Source of the DNA: an uncultured Ruminococcus sp.
Lineage (GTDB): Bacteria; Bacillota_A; Clostridia; Oscillospirales; Ruminococcaceae
Assembly (NCBI GenBank): GCA_900315975.1
Contig: ONBA01000001.1
Coordinates: 62,001-126,000, forward strand
Direction of reading: 5' to 3'
Length of the DNA: 64,000 nucleotides
The notes below the pieces were generated by a model that saw nothing but the letters and a program-made list of their open reading frames with translations, had not been told where the DNA came from and searched no databases. Position numbers and translations under genes: made by a program. Shown one piece after another: positions 51,142-60,655 of the stretch (the stretch's first letter is position 1; each line of letters begins with the position of its first letter).

Positions 51142-52572
51142 ATGGAACCAATCACAAACCAGTTTCTGGGTCACGAACCTGTTGGCAAACTTATGAAAAA
51201 ATACGCTGTGCCTTGTATAATTTCACTGCTTGTGGGTGCTTTGTACAATATCGTTGACCAGATTTTTATCGCCAATGCAAGCTATCTTGGTTCGTTCGGA
51301 AACGCCGCAAATACCGTCGTTTTTCCGCTTACTGTCATTGCTCTTGCTATTGCTGTAATGATAGGAGACGGATGCTGTGCATTTGTTAGTATCAGTCTCG
51401 GAAAGGGAGAAAATGAAAACGCAAAGAAAAGTGTCGGAAATTCCGTTGTTCTGACAATTGTATCAAGCATTATTCTTTGTGCTGTCTACCTTTTTTTCAG
51501 CGACAGCATTATCGCTATGTTCGGAGGCACAGTCAATCCTGAGACCTTCCGCAACTCGAAAGAATACTTCTTCTACATCTCGATCGGTATCCCTTTTTAT
51601 ATGTTCGGTCAGGCTATGAACCCAATTATACGTGCCGACGGCGCTCCTAAATTTGCTATGCTTTCTACTCTTGCAGGCGCTGTCATCAATATGATACTTG
51701 ACCCCATTTTTATTTTTACTTTCAAATGGGGAATGATGGGAGCGGCTGTCGCTACGGTTATCGGTCAGATCGTCACTTCTGCACTCGCTGTATGGTATCT
51801 TTGTAATATGAAACTCGTTAAGCCTGCAACCTCTGACTTCAGACCAGTTGCCGGAATTATCCGTCATACTCTCATACTCGGTCTGACCAGCTTTCTTTCG
51901 CAAATATCACTCGTTGCAGCTATGGCGGCTATCAATAACATGATACGCAAATACGGTGCACTTGATACGGTTTTCGGACAAGAACAGTATTCACAGATAC
52001 CAATGGCAGTGGTCGGGATAGTAATGAAGTTTTTTCAAATAGTTATTTCTGTAGTTGTCGGAATGGCGGCAGGTTGTATACCAATAGTCGGTTTCAACAT
52101 GGGTGCCGGACTCCTCGGCAGAGTCAGGGAATTGTTTACTAAACTTCTTACATATGAGGCAGGTATAGGAGCTTTCGCCCTCATTTTCGTGGAATTTTTC
52201 CCTAAACAGCTTATAAGTATTTTCGGAGCTGCAAATGAAAGCTCTTACTATACTGTTTTCGCAATGCACGCTTTCCGCATCTACCTCTGTATGATAGTTC
52301 TTGCATGTGTAAACAAGGCTTGTTTTATTTTTCTTCAGGCTATGGGCAAAGCATTTGAGTCTACGGCACTTTCTATGGTAAGGGAAATTGTTTTCGGAGT
52401 CGGATTCGCTATGATTCTTCCCCTATTCTACGGACTCGACGGAGTTCTTTACTCCATGCCGGTATCTGATCTCCTTACATTTGCCGTTGCACTCATACTT
52501 ATCATCAGAACATATAAACAACTTGATGACGGTAAACATCACTCAAAAAAACTCGCCGCAGCTATTCGATAG
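51142..52572 (+). CDS. MATE-family efflux transporter
   Basis: A membrane protein of 476 residues with about 12 hydrophobic segments. The opening EPVGKLMKKYAVPCIISLLV and the following NIVDQIFIAN are typical for MATE proteins, and the second half repeats the fold, with VGFNMGAGLLGRVRELF. Members export drugs or metabolites in exchange for Na+ or H+. TTGGAGGAAT precedes the ATG. The substrate is unknown. Confidence 0.93.
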   Translation: MEPITNQFLGHEPVGKLMKKYAVPCIISLLVGALYNIVDQIFIANASYLGSFGNAANTVVFPLTVIALAIAVMIGDGCCAFVSISLGKGENENAKKSVGNSVVLTIVSSIILCAVYLFFSDSIIAMFGGTVNPETFRNSKEYFFYISIGIPFYMFGQAMNPIIRADGAPKFAMLSTLAGAVINMILDPIFIFTFKWGMMGAAVATVIGQIVTSALAVWYLCNMKLVKPATSDFRPVAGIIRHTLILGLTSFLSQISLVAAMAAINNMIRKYGALDTVFGQEQYSQIPMAVVGIVMKFFQIVISVVVGMAAGCIPIVGFNMGAGLLGRVRELFTKLLTYEAGIGAFALIFVEFFPKQLISIFGAANESSYYTVFAMHAFRIYLCMIVLACVNKACFIFLQAMGKAFESTALSMVREIVFGVGFAMILPLFYGLDGVLYSMPVSDLLTFAVALILIIRTYKQLDDGKHHSKKLAAAIR

Positions 52573-52603
52573 ATGCATACAAAATCTATCAACATAGACC
52601 TAA

Positions 52604-52864
52604 CCCTCTGCGCTTAAAAGAGATTTTAAACTTCCGCTGAGTGTGACCGGAGAAAACAGTGTACTCGCCGCTATCCTCTACTATCCCTACTATGAAGGAT
52701 TCAATGTATTTACTCTCCTTGCAAACTGGCTTAAACTCATATGCTTCAACTTCCCTTTTGCATTCTTCTCACAACTTTTCTTCATTCAGCCGCTTATCAG
52801 AACAGTTTTCAAATTCGTTATGGGCAGAATCGGCAACAGCGAAGAAAGCAAAGTTTCTGCATAA
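52604..52864 (+). pseudogene. DUF2798-like membrane protein fragment
   Basis: An open stretch bounded by a stop at 52601. Its C-terminal part (GFNVFTLLANWLKLICFNFP, then FFSQLFFIQPLIRTVF) looks like the last hydrophobic segment of DUF2798-type proteins. These normally have four segments in about 150 residues; only one or two are here, and no start with a ribosome site is seen. It is probably a remnant with an internal deletion, although a 73-residue product from a GTG at 52643 cannot be excluded. Confidence 0.5.
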
Positions 52865-52867
52865 GAT

Positions 52868-52919
52868 ATAGGCAACACCGCACAAAGACCGCTTGACGTC
52901 TTTGTGCGGTATTGCCTAT
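52868..52919. repeat. Long near-perfect inverted repeat
   Basis: Arms of 22 bases (52868-52889 and 52898-52919) with a single C/A mismatch and an 8-base loop. No T-run follows on the plus strand, so it is not a classic terminator there, although it lies after the fragment gene. No second copy was seen in the window. Confidence 0.7.
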
Positions 52920-52927
52920 AATAAATC

Positions 52928-52961
52928 AGCTGCGTAGTGATAATACGCAGCTTTACTTTTG
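52928..52961 (+). terminator. Terminator upstream of the biotin operon
   Basis: Arms AGCTGCGTA and TACGCAGCT (52928-52952) with a 7-base loop, then TTACTTTTG. It ends transcription from the MATE/fragment side before the bioY promoter. Confidence 0.75.
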
Positions 52962-52992
52962 TAATTCACGTCACCTATATCAAAAAATACGG

Positions 52993-53021
52993 TTGACATA
53001 ATTATTTCATTGTGCTATAAT
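52993..53021 (+). promoter_or_regulatory. Consensus promoter of bioYBDA
   Basis: TTGACA (52993-52998) and TATAAT (53016-53021) with a 17-base spacer, an exact consensus match. The transcript leader would be only about 10-18 bases. No clear BirA operator palindrome was recognised. Confidence 0.9.
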
Positions 53022-53036
53022 ATTCCTTGAAAGGAA

Positions 53037-53624
53037 GTGACTGTCATTAATAATACTGTCAAAACAAAAGACCTCGTCCTGACTGCAATGTTTACCGCCC
53101 TCATTACAGCAGGCGCTTACATACGTATACCTGTTCCTGTTTGTCCGTTTACACTGCAATTTCTGTTCACTACTCTTGCAGGTATTGTCCTCGGAAAAAA
53201 CAAAGGTGCAGCTGCTACTGCACTCTATGTCGTTCTCGGACTTGCAGGCTTGCCTGTCTTTACAGGCGGCGGTGGTATAGGATATGTATTACAGCCGACT
53301 TTTGGCTATCTCATTGGATTTATCGCAGGTTCATATCTCACCGGTCACATAGTTCACGGCGGTGCACCTACTACTAAGAGACTGCTTGCAGGCTGCTTTT
53401 CAGGACTTTTGGTAGTATATGCTTTCGGCATGATTTATTATCGAATGATAAGTGTGCTATGGCTGAATGACCCCATAAGCATAGGGAAATTATTCCTCTA
53501 CTGCTTTGTACTTGCAGTCCCCGGGGACATTCTGCTATGTATTCTTTCGGCAGCAATAGCTAAACGTATTGCACCTATTATTGAATTGAGAGGTACCCAT
53601 AATGAATATAGCAACGTTAACTGA
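53037..53624 (+). CDS. bioY: Biotin transporter substrate-binding protein BioY
   Basis: The S component of an ECF-type biotin importer, 195 residues with about six membrane segments. TLQFLFTTLAGIVLG and LQPTFGYLIGFIAGSYLTG are family motifs. The energising EcfAAT genes are not in the window. The start is uncertain: the GTG at 53037 directly touches its AAAGGAA site, while an ATT at 53046 would have normal spacing. It is first in the biotin operon and its end overlaps bioB. Confidence 0.92.
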   Translation: MTVINNTVKTKDLVLTAMFTALITAGAYIRIPVPVCPFTLQFLFTTLAGIVLGKNKGAAATALYVVLGLAGLPVFTGGGGIGYVLQPTFGYLIGFIAGSYLTGHIVHGGAPTTKRLLAGCFSGLLVVYAFGMIYYRMISVLWLNDPISIGKLFLYCFVLAVPGDILLCILSAAIAKRIAPIIELRGTHNEYSNVN

Positions 53625-54576
53625 ACAGATAATATCGGGAAAAAGACTGACCCGCGATGACGACCTCAGCTTTCTGCTGAATGCTGACCTTGATGAACTT
53701 TGCAGCTGTGCTGACAAACTGAGAAAGCATTTCAGCGGTGACCGCGCTAATCTTTGCAGTATTATAAACGGAAGAAGCGGTCGCTGTCCGGAAGACTGCA
53801 AATTCTGTGCACAGTCCGCACACCACTGCACTGGAATTGAAGAGTACTCATTTCTTGACAAAAACACGATTCTCGCTGAGTGTACTCACAATGACGAACA
53901 GGGTGTTGACAGATTCGCTATCGTTACCGCAGGCAGAAAACTTAGCGGCAAAGAATTTGAAAAAGCACTTGACACGTACCGCACGCTCTCAGAAAAAACA
54001 GCTGTTGACTTTTGTGCGTCGTTCGGTCTGCTTGAAGAATCACAGTTTGCAGAACTCCGCAAAGCAGGAGTAAAAAGATATCACGCAAACATCGAAACAT
54101 CGCGTGCAAATTTCAAAAACATCTGCACTACACATACTTTCGACGACAAGCTTGAGTGCATACACAGGGCAAAAAACGCAGGACTCGAGGTGTGTTCCGG
54201 CGGAATTATAGGTATGGGCGAAAGCTGGCAGGACCGCATTGATATGGCTCTCACGCTCGCTGAACAGGGAGTAAACTCTATCCCCATAAACGCACTTATC
54301 CCCATTCATGGTACTCCACTTGAAGGTATTGAACGTATCACAGAACCCGATATTCTGCGCACTGTTGCAATATTCCGTTTCATTGTACCCGAAGCTGACA
54401 TAAGACTCGCCGCCGGACGTAATCTCATGGAAAACTGCGGAGAAAAGGCATTTGTAAGCGGTGCAAATTCTGCGATAACCGGCGATATGCTTACTACCTC
54501 AGGTAATCGCATAGCTGAGGACATAACCATGCTTCACAATATAGGCTACACAACACGGAGGGACTATAATGCATAA
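53602..54576 (+). CDS. bioB: Biotin synthase
   Basis: A radical-SAM enzyme of 324 residues that inserts sulfur into dethiobiotin. The cluster motif CxxxCxxC is in GRCPEDCKFCAQSAH (about 52-66). SGGIIGMGESWQDR and NALIPIHGTPL are family motifs; the latter lies near 230. The ATG at 53602 lies inside the bioY end with GAGAGG upstream, and the stop overlaps bioD by 8 bases. Confidence 0.97.
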   Translation: MNIATLTEQIISGKRLTRDDDLSFLLNADLDELCSCADKLRKHFSGDRANLCSIINGRSGRCPEDCKFCAQSAHHCTGIEEYSFLDKNTILAECTHNDEQGVDRFAIVTAGRKLSGKEFEKALDTYRTLSEKTAVDFCASFGLLEESQFAELRKAGVKRYHANIETSRANFKNICTTHTFDDKLECIHRAKNAGLEVCSGGIIGMGESWQDRIDMALTLAEQGVNSIPINALIPIHGTPLEGIERITEPDILRTVAIFRFIVPEADIRLAAGRNLMENCGEKAFVSGANSAITGDMLTTSGNRIAEDITMLHNIGYTTRRDYNA

Positions 54577-55267
54577 CGGAATCTTTATTACCGGAACAGG
54601 AACCGACATCGGAAAAACTTACGTAACTGCACTTATAGTAAAAAAACTGCATGAGGCAGGCTGCAAAACTGCCTATTTCAAGGCTGCTGTAAGCGGAAAT
54701 GAACGCGATGAAAACGGCAGTCTTATTCCCGGAGACGCTCTTTGCGTGAAAAACGTTTCCGGCATTTCTCAGCCGCTTGAAACGATGTGTCCGTATGTTT
54801 ATGAGAATGCACTCTCCCCTCACCTTGCTGCTAAAGTTGAGGGAAATCCTGTCGAACTTGAAAGGGTAACTGCGCAGTTTCATGAACTCTGCCGCGAATA
54901 CGATACCATTATTTGCGAGGGAAGCGGTGGTATACTTTGCCCTATCCGCTTTGACGAAACTGTTATCATGCTCGAAGACGTGATAAAATCACTTGACCTG
55001 CCATGCCTTATAATCGCAGATGCAGGTCTTGGTACTATCAACAATACCGTCCTGACCGTTGAATACATGAGGGCGCACGGACTCACTGTAAACGGCTTGA
55101 TACTCAACAACTTCCACAAGGGTGACCTTATGGAAGAAGACAATAAATTTATGTGTGAAAAGCTCACAGGACTGCCTGTTATTGCCTGCGTTGGCGAAAA
55201 TGACCCTGACATTGATATCGACCCACAACTGCTTCTGAGTATCTGCCGAAAAGGAGGAAAAATATGA
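54569..55267 (+). CDS. bioD: Dethiobiotin synthetase
   Basis: Closes the ureido ring of biotin from diaminopelargonate, CO2 and ATP; 232 residues. The P-loop is in ITGTGTDIGKTYVTALI near the N-terminus, with CEGSGGILCPI in the middle and NNFHKGD for nucleotide binding. It overlaps bioB by 8 bases and bioA by 4. Confidence 0.96.
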   Translation: MHNGIFITGTGTDIGKTYVTALIVKKLHEAGCKTAYFKAAVSGNERDENGSLIPGDALCVKNVSGISQPLETMCPYVYENALSPHLAAKVEGNPVELERVTAQFHELCREYDTIICEGSGGILCPIRFDETVIMLEDVIKSLDLPCLIIADAGLGTINNTVLTVEYMRAHGLTVNGLILNNFHKGDLMEEDNKFMCEKLTGLPVIACVGENDPDIDIDPQLLLSICRKGGKI

Positions 55268-56463
55268 TTTGGTATCCGTATGCACAAATGAAAACTCTCG
55301 ATGCTCCCATTAAAATAGAACGTGCACAGGGAGTGCATCTCTACACCGAGGACGGTCACGACCTTATTGACTCTGTTTCATCGTGGTGGAGCGTCATACA
55401 CGGCTACAATCACCCGGAAATAAACGCCGCAATCAGCGGTCAGCTCGAAAAGTTTGCACACGTTATGCTCGGCGGTCTTACACATGAACCGGTACAAAAG
55501 CTTTCTGACAAGCTTGCAGAATGGCTTCCCGGTGACCTCGACTACTGCTTTTTCTCTGATTCGGGAAGTGTTGCTGTTGAAGTCGCACTGAAAATGGCTT
55601 TGCAGTTCAACACTAACCGCGGCTCTGAACGTGACACTATCCTCGCGCTTGAACACGCATATCACGGTGATACTTTCAAGGCAATGGAAGTAGGCGACGA
55701 TGAGGACTACCATTTCGCATTCGGAAAAAACAGTGAGAAAAAACGTGGTGTAATTCACATTCCTACTGAGATATCCGCACTTGAAGACGCTTTCACTCAG
55801 TACGGTGAGCGTCTAACCTGTTTCATCGTTGAACCGCTTTTGCAGGGTGCAGGCGGTATGAGAATGTACGATGTAAGCTTCCTCAGAAAAGCAAGACAGC
55901 TTTGTGATAAGTATGATGTACTACTGATATTCGACGAAGTCGCTACCGGATTCGGTCGTACCGGCAACCGCTTCGTTGCAGACCTTGTTCTCTCCGATAT
56001 ATTGGTACTCGGCAAGGCACTGACCGGTGGTTATATAGGTCATGCTGTTACAGTTGCAAATAAAAAAGTGTGGGAAGGCTTCATGAGCGATGACCCCACT
56101 CACGCTTTCATGCATGGTCCGACTTTTATGGGAAATGCACTCGCCTGCTGTGCGGCTTTAAAGTCGATAGAGCTGTTTGAACGTGACGACTACCTCGCTA
56201 AAATCCGCAGAATAGAAGAAATAACCCGACGTGAGATGGCAGGTTTTTCTGACCCACGTATCAAAGAAGTCAGAATCATGGGTGGCTGTGTATGCATAGA
56301 AGTCTTCGACGGTACAGTACTCGACGGATTCAGGAAATTTGCTTACGAGCATGGAGTTTTCAGCAGAACATTCCTCAGATATATGTACGCTATGGTACCA
56401 TATGTTATCAACGAGGACGAACTTACAAAAATACTTGATACCATGAAATCATGGTTCAGATAA
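55264..56463 (+). CDS. bioA: Adenosylmethionine-8-amino-7-oxononanoate aminotransferase
   Basis: A PLP enzyme of 399 residues that converts KAPA to diaminopelargonate with SAM as donor. SSWWSVIHGYNHPEIN near the start is specific for BioA, YHGDTFKAMEVGD is central, and the PLP lysine is in VLGKALTGGYIGH. FDEVATGFGRTG precedes it. It is last in the operon and ends at a shared terminator. Confidence 0.96.
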   Translation: MIWYPYAQMKTLDAPIKIERAQGVHLYTEDGHDLIDSVSSWWSVIHGYNHPEINAAISGQLEKFAHVMLGGLTHEPVQKLSDKLAEWLPGDLDYCFFSDSGSVAVEVALKMALQFNTNRGSERDTILALEHAYHGDTFKAMEVGDDEDYHFAFGKNSEKKRGVIHIPTEISALEDAFTQYGERLTCFIVEPLLQGAGGMRMYDVSFLRKARQLCDKYDVLLIFDEVATGFGRTGNRFVADLVLSDILVLGKALTGGYIGHAVTVANKKVWEGFMSDDPTHAFMHGPTFMGNALACCAALKSIELFERDDYLAKIRRIEEITRREMAGFSDPRIKEVRIMGGCVCIEVFDGTVLDGFRKFAYEHGVFSRTFLRYMYAMVPYVINEDELTKILDTMKSWFR

Positions 56464-56466
56464 AAC

Positions 56467-56508
56467 AAATGCTGTGCATTTTTGGAAGTCCCATAATGCA
56501 CAGCATTT
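56467..56508. terminator. Bidirectional terminator between bioA and the V-ATPase operon
   Basis: Perfect 14-base arms AAATGCTGTGCATT and AATGCACAGCATTT (56467-56480, 56495-56508) between convergent genes; T residues follow the arms on both strands. It serves both operons. Confidence 0.85.
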
Positions 56509-56510
56509 TC

Positions 56511-57161
56511 TTATGTGAAATTGTGACTCTGTCTGAGTACCATGTCCTTGACCTTCATAAGCGAAGTTGTTGTACTGCGCTCGTTTTCAGATAGTTTCAT
56601 CGTGATATACTTGATAGTCTCCTGATAGTCGGGAATCATGATATGCTCAAGTGCATTTACACGTCGGCGGGTCTTTTCAATCTCGTCCGCCATAAGCTGA
56701 CACGCTTTTTCTACTTCTGCAAGACGTATCATCTTCGGGAATACCTCACTCAGTGCACTTACTGCACCGTCAAGGTCAGAAGAGGTAAAAGCAGTGCCGT
56801 AAGAATAAATGTCACTTGTATCGCTTGTACGGTATTTCGGGCTGAATATCGGGATATACACACTCATTACGTTTTTCTCCCCTACTTCAAGCTCGACTTC
56901 CTGTTTCGGAAGCATTAGTGCTGTTTCAAGAGCTTCCCTCTGCATTACAGAACCTGCAACTGCCATATACCTGTCTGCCTCGGCAATTGCCGCCTCGACC
57001 TCACTTCTCAGCTGTCTGTTCTCCTTAATGAGTATCATAAACTGTCTCATCAGTTCATCGCGCTTATCCTTGAGAAGCTTATGTCCGCGCTGAGCTGAAA
57101 CAAGCTTCTTTTTGAGTTTGCTCAGCTCCATTCGCGTAGGATTTACGTTAAGTCTTGCCAA
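56511..57161 (-). CDS. ntpD: V-type ATP synthase subunit D
   Basis: A central-shaft subunit of 216 residues, mostly coiled coil. VNPTRMELSKLKKKLVSAQR at the start (5-24) and TRRRVNALEHIMIPDYQETI near 172 are conserved in V/A-type D subunits. It turns with the rotor and couples A/B catalysis to ion flow. It is last in the operon, 11 bases after subunit B. Confidence 0.95.
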   Translation of the reverse strand: MARLNVNPTRMELSKLKKKLVSAQRGHKLLKDKRDELMRQFMILIKENRQLRSEVEAAIAEADRYMAVAGSVMQREALETALMLPKQEVELEVGEKNVMSVYIPIFSPKYRTSDTSDIYSYGTAFTSSDLDGAVSALSEVFPKMIRLAEVEKACQLMADEIEKTRRRVNALEHIMIPDYQETIKYITMKLSENERSTTTSLMKVKDMVLRQSHNFT

Positions 57162-57172
57162 TGCAGCTCACC

Positions 57173-58549
57173 TCAATCTTGTTTATCATAGTATTCAGCG
57201 AGATACTCCTCCCTGATACGTCTCAGCTCACTTCTCGGAAGAAGTCGGAGAAGCTCCCAGCCAATCGAGAGCGTTTCCTCAATACTGCGGTTATTCTCGA
57301 ATCCCTGCGAAACGTAGCGCTTCTCGAACTCATCAGCAAATTTTGCATAGAGCAGGTCTGTCGGAGTAAGAGCTGCCTCACCGAGTACGACCATGAGTTC
57401 CTTTGCGTCCTTTCCGCGGGCATATGCCGAGAAAAGCTGATTCATTGTGTCGGAATGGTCAGCACGGGTCTTGCCCTTGCCTATACCCTTATCTTTAAGA
57501 CGTGAAAGCGACGGCAGAACGTCTACCGGCGGAGTAATACCCTTGCGGTATAGTTCACGCGAAAGAATTATCTGTCCCTCTGTGATGTAACCTGTAAGGT
57601 CAGGGATAGGATGGGTCTTGTCGTCCTCGGGCATGGTGAGGATAGGTATCATTGTGATACTTCCGTCCTTGCCGTCCTGACGTCCTGCACGCTCATAAAT
57701 AGACGCGAGGTCTGTGTACATATAACCCGGATAGCCGCGTCGTCCTGGAACTTCCTTACGTGCTGCCGATACCTCACGCAGAGCATCGGCATAGTTTGTG
57801 ATATCGGTAAGGATAACGAGTACGTGCATACCCTTTTCAAATGCAAGATACTCAGCAGCTGTGAGTGCCATTTTAGGAGTTGCAAGGCGCTCGATAGCCG
57901 AGTCGTTTGCAAGATTTACAAACAGGACTGTTCTGTCGAGAGCACCTGTCTCACGGAAGCTGCGTACAAAGTATTCCGACTCTTCAAATGTAATACCCAT
58001 TGCGGCAAATACAACGGCAAACTGCTCATTATCACCGAGTACACGAGCCTGTCGCGCTATCTGCGCCGCAAGCTGAGCGTGTGGAAGTCCGCTTGCTGAG
58101 AAGATAGGAAGCTTCTGACCGCGAACAAGTGTGTTAAGTCCGTCAATTGCGGAAACTCCGGTCTGAATGAACTCCTGCGGGTACTTTCTCGCAACCGGAT
58201 TCATCGGGAGACCGTTAACGTCCATGCGCATATCAGGTATTATCTCCGGACCGTCGTCTATAGGTCTGCCGAGACCGTCAAATACACGTCCGAGCATATC
58301 CTCGGAAACACCGAGTTCCATCTGATGACCTGAAAAAACAACCGCACTGTCCTTGAGGTTGATACCTGCGGCATTCTCAAAAAGCTGAACGAGAGCATTG
58401 TTTCCGTCTATCTCAAGTACACGGCAGCGGCGCTTTTCGCCGTTTGAAAGCCTTATCTCGGCAAGCTCGCCGTATGTTACGTTTTCTACATCCTTTACGA
58501 GGAGAAGAGGACCTGCCGCCTCTTCAATAGTTCTGTATTCTCTTGGCAT
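57173..58549 (-). CDS. ntpB: V-type ATP synthase subunit B
   Basis: The non-catalytic nucleotide-binding-fold subunit of the head, 458 residues. The position of the P-loop reads [18 protein letters not shown], without the Walker lysine, as in other B subunits. [19 protein letters not shown] and [20 protein letters not shown] are family motifs. Its start shares a base with the subunit A stop. Confidence 0.97.
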   Translation of the reverse strand: MPREYRTIEEAAGPLLLVKDVENVTYGELAEIRLSNGEKRRCRVLEIDGNNALVQLFENAAGINLKDSAVVFSGHQMELGVSEDMLGRVFDGLGRPIDDGPEIIPDMRMDVNGLPMNPVARKYPQEFIQTGVSAIDGLNTLVRGQKLPIFSASGLPHAQLAAQIARQARVLGDNEQFAVVFAAMGITFEESEYFVRSFRETGALDRTVLFVNLANDSAIERLATPKMALTAAEYLAFEKGMHVLVILTDITNYADALREVSAARKEVPGRRGYPGYMYTDLASIYERAGRQDGKDGSITMIPILTMPEDDKTHPIPDLTGYITEGQIILSRELYRKGITPPVDVLPSLSRLKDKGIGKGKTRADHSDTMNQLFSAYARGKDAKELMVVLGEAALTPTDLLYAKFADEFEKRYVSQGFENNRSIEETLSIGWELLRLLPRSELRRIREEYLAEYYDKQD

Positions 58550-60318
58550 CAGTCTTCCTCCTTGTTGAGAAGCTCGTCAAGTTCAGATGATATTTCAACT
58601 GTGAGCTTTTCAAATTCATGGTCAGTCTCGTTTTCGGGAACGTACTTGAATCGTCCAATACGCTCACGTACTGCGAGTCCGGCAACTTCTTCAACGTCTG
58701 CACCCTTCTTTATTGCTGCCTCTGCTTCATCGTTGAAACCGAGTATAAGCTTCATCATATAGAGCTGCTTCTTGAGACTTGTATACGTATCAACTTCGTG
58801 GAATGCAAGCTGATGCAGAAAGTCCTCACGGATAGAACGCGCAGTCTCCATTTTGAGACGGTCTCCTGCGGAAAGTGCGTCCATACCGATGAGTTTAACG
58901 ATTTCTTTCAGCTCTGCCTCGTCATGAAGTATAGACATAAACCTTGCACGCGATTTCATCCATTCCTTCGATACATTGCTGTCGTACCACGGAGCAAGTG
59001 AATCAGCATAAAGCGAATAGCTCGTCAGCCAGTTTATAGCCGGAAAGTGACGCTGATATGCGAGGTTAGAGTCGAGTCCCCAGAACACTTTTACGATACG
59101 AAGAGTTGCCTGTGATACCGGCTCTGAGATATCACCGCCCGGAGGCGATACAGCACCGATTACAGAAAGCGCACCCTCTCTTCCGTCAGCACCGGTCGAG
59201 ATAACTCTTCCCGCACGCTCATAAAACTGTGCGAGACGACTTCCGAGGTATGCAGGATAGCCCTCATCACCCGGCATTTCTTCAAGTCGTCCGGACATCT
59301 CACGAAGAGCTTCTGCCCAACGTGAAGTCGAGTCTGCCATAAGAGCTACGGAATAACCCATATCACGGTAGTATTCAGCAATTGTGATACCTGTGTATAC
59401 GGAAGCTTCACGTGCCGCAACAGGCATATCAGATGTATTTGCGATAAGAACTGTTCGCTCCATAAGAGACTTGCCGGTCTTAGGGTCGATAAGCTCAGGA
59501 AATTCGTTAAGAACGTCTGTCATTTCGTTTCCGCGCTCACCACAGCCGATGTATACTATGATATCAGCTTCTGCCCATTTTGCAAGCTGATGCTGAGTTA
59601 CAGTCTTTCCGCTTCCGAAAGGTCCGGGAATAGCCGCAACTCCGCCCTTTGCGATTGGGAAAAGGCAGTCTATAACACGCTGACCTGTTACAAGCGGCAT
59701 ATCGGGTGAAAGCTTCTTAGCGTAGGGTCTTCCGCGGCGGACCGGCCACTTCTGAAACATGGAAAGCTCCTTGTCACCCTTGTCAGTCTCTACTACGCAT
59801 ACAGTCTCGTCAACTGTAAACTCGCCCTCTTTTACTGACTTTACCCTGCCGCTTATGCCGTTGGGTACCATTATTTTATGAAGAACAATATCAGTCTCGG
59901 GAACAGTACCGATAATGTCACCGCCTGTTACTGTGTCACCGGCTTTTACAGAAGGTGTGAATTTCCACTTCCTGTCACGTTTCAATGATGGAACTTCAAC
60001 TCCGCGGGCGAGATTGTTTCCGCAGATCCTGCGTATATCATCAAGCGGACGCTGTATACCATCGTAGATACTGCCTATGAGTCCGGGACCAAGCTCAGCA
60101 CTCATAGGTTCACCGGTTGACTCAACTGCCTGACCTGTTCCGAGTCCGGCAGTCTCCTCGTAAACCTGAATGGACGCACGGTCGCCGTGCATTTCTATTA
60201 TCTCGCCGATAAGGCGCTTGTCGCTTACGCGGACAACGTCGAACATATTGGCATCTCTCATACCTTCAGCGACTACGAGAGGTCCTGATATTTTTACTAT
60301 ATTTCCTATACTTGCCAA
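58549..60318 (-). CDS. ntpA: V-type ATP synthase catalytic subunit A
   Basis: The catalytic subunit, 589 residues. Walker A is in [13 protein letters not shown] (about 236-248), preceded by the non-homologous insert that marks V/A-type A subunits (about 110-200). Walker B-type and arginine regions follow, with [19 protein letters not shown] chose the TTG at 60318 because AGGAAGGAG lies 8 bases before it and the resulting [18 protein letters not shown] is the usual N-terminus. Any longer reading overlaps subunit F. Confidence 0.96.
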   Translation of the reverse strand: MASIGNIVKISGPLVVAEGMRDANMFDVVRVSDKRLIGEIIEMHGDRASIQVYEETAGLGTGQAVESTGEPMSAELGPGLIGSIYDGIQRPLDDIRRICGNNLARGVEVPSLKRDRKWKFTPSVKAGDTVTGGDIIGTVPETDIVLHKIMVPNGISGRVKSVKEGEFTVDETVCVVETDKGDKELSMFQKWPVRRGRPYAKKLSPDMPLVTGQRVIDCLFPIAKGGVAAIPGPFGSGKTVTQHQLAKWAEADIIVYIGCGERGNEMTDVLNEFPELIDPKTGKSLMERTVLIANTSDMPVAAREASVYTGITIAEYYRDMGYSVALMADSTSRWAEALREMSGRLEEMPGDEGYPAYLGSRLAQFYERAGRVISTGADGREGALSVIGAVSPPGGDISEPVSQATLRIVKVFWGLDSNLAYQRHFPAINWLTSYSLYADSLAPWYDSNVSKEWMKSRARFMSILHDEAELKEIVKLIGMDALSAGDRLKMETARSIREDFLHQLAFHEVDTYTSLKKQLYMMKLILGFNDEAEAAIKKGADVEEVAGLAVRERIGRFKYVPENETDHEFEKLTVEISSELDELLNKEED

Positions 60319-60334
60319 AGTCGTAACTCCTTCC

Positions 60335-60655
60335 TCAATTAAGGATATCCGAGCCGACAGCCTTCTCGACTGCCTCATGCAGAGCACGCATTCCATCGCC
60401 GGTATTTCCCTCGATTGCAGGGATAAGAACAATGGAAGGCAGTCTGCTGCTGCGGTATTTTTTTATTGTATCAGCTGCAAGTGCGGCTGCGGGTTCAGTA
60501 ATATATATCACCGCAAAATCGTTTGCGGCAAGCCTGTTTATAAGCTTCGATATTCTTGCACCGTCCGTCTCACAGAAAACTGAAAGTCCGAGCGCCGCAA
60601 ATCCGGAAACGCTCGCTGTATCGCCGATAACGGCGACCTTATGCATTTCAGACAT
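60335..60655 (-). CDS. ntpF: V-type ATP synthase subunit F
   Basis: A small shaft-associated subunit of 106 residues with the Rossmann-like fold of V/A-type F proteins. [19 protein letters not shown] opens it, and [12 protein letters not shown] followed by [16 protein letters not shown] are conserved. GGATGAG lies 8 bases before the ATG, and the start overlaps subunit C by 8 bases. Confidence 0.93.
   Translation of the reverse strand: MSEMHKVAVIGDTASVSGFAALGLSVFCETDGARISKLINRLAANDFAVIYITEPAAALAADTIKKYRSSRLPSIVLIPAIEGNTGDGMRALHEAVEKAVGSDILN

Noticed and set aside
57611..58099. Plus-strand open frame of 162 residues inside the V-ATPase B gene
   Set aside because: Antisense to a highly conserved ATPase domain, with no ribosome site or recognisable domain.
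60318..60432. Longer N-terminus of V-ATPase subunit A
   Set aside because: The extension overlaps subunit F and has no similarity to A subunits. The TTG at 60318 has a strong ribosome site and gives the normal N-terminus.
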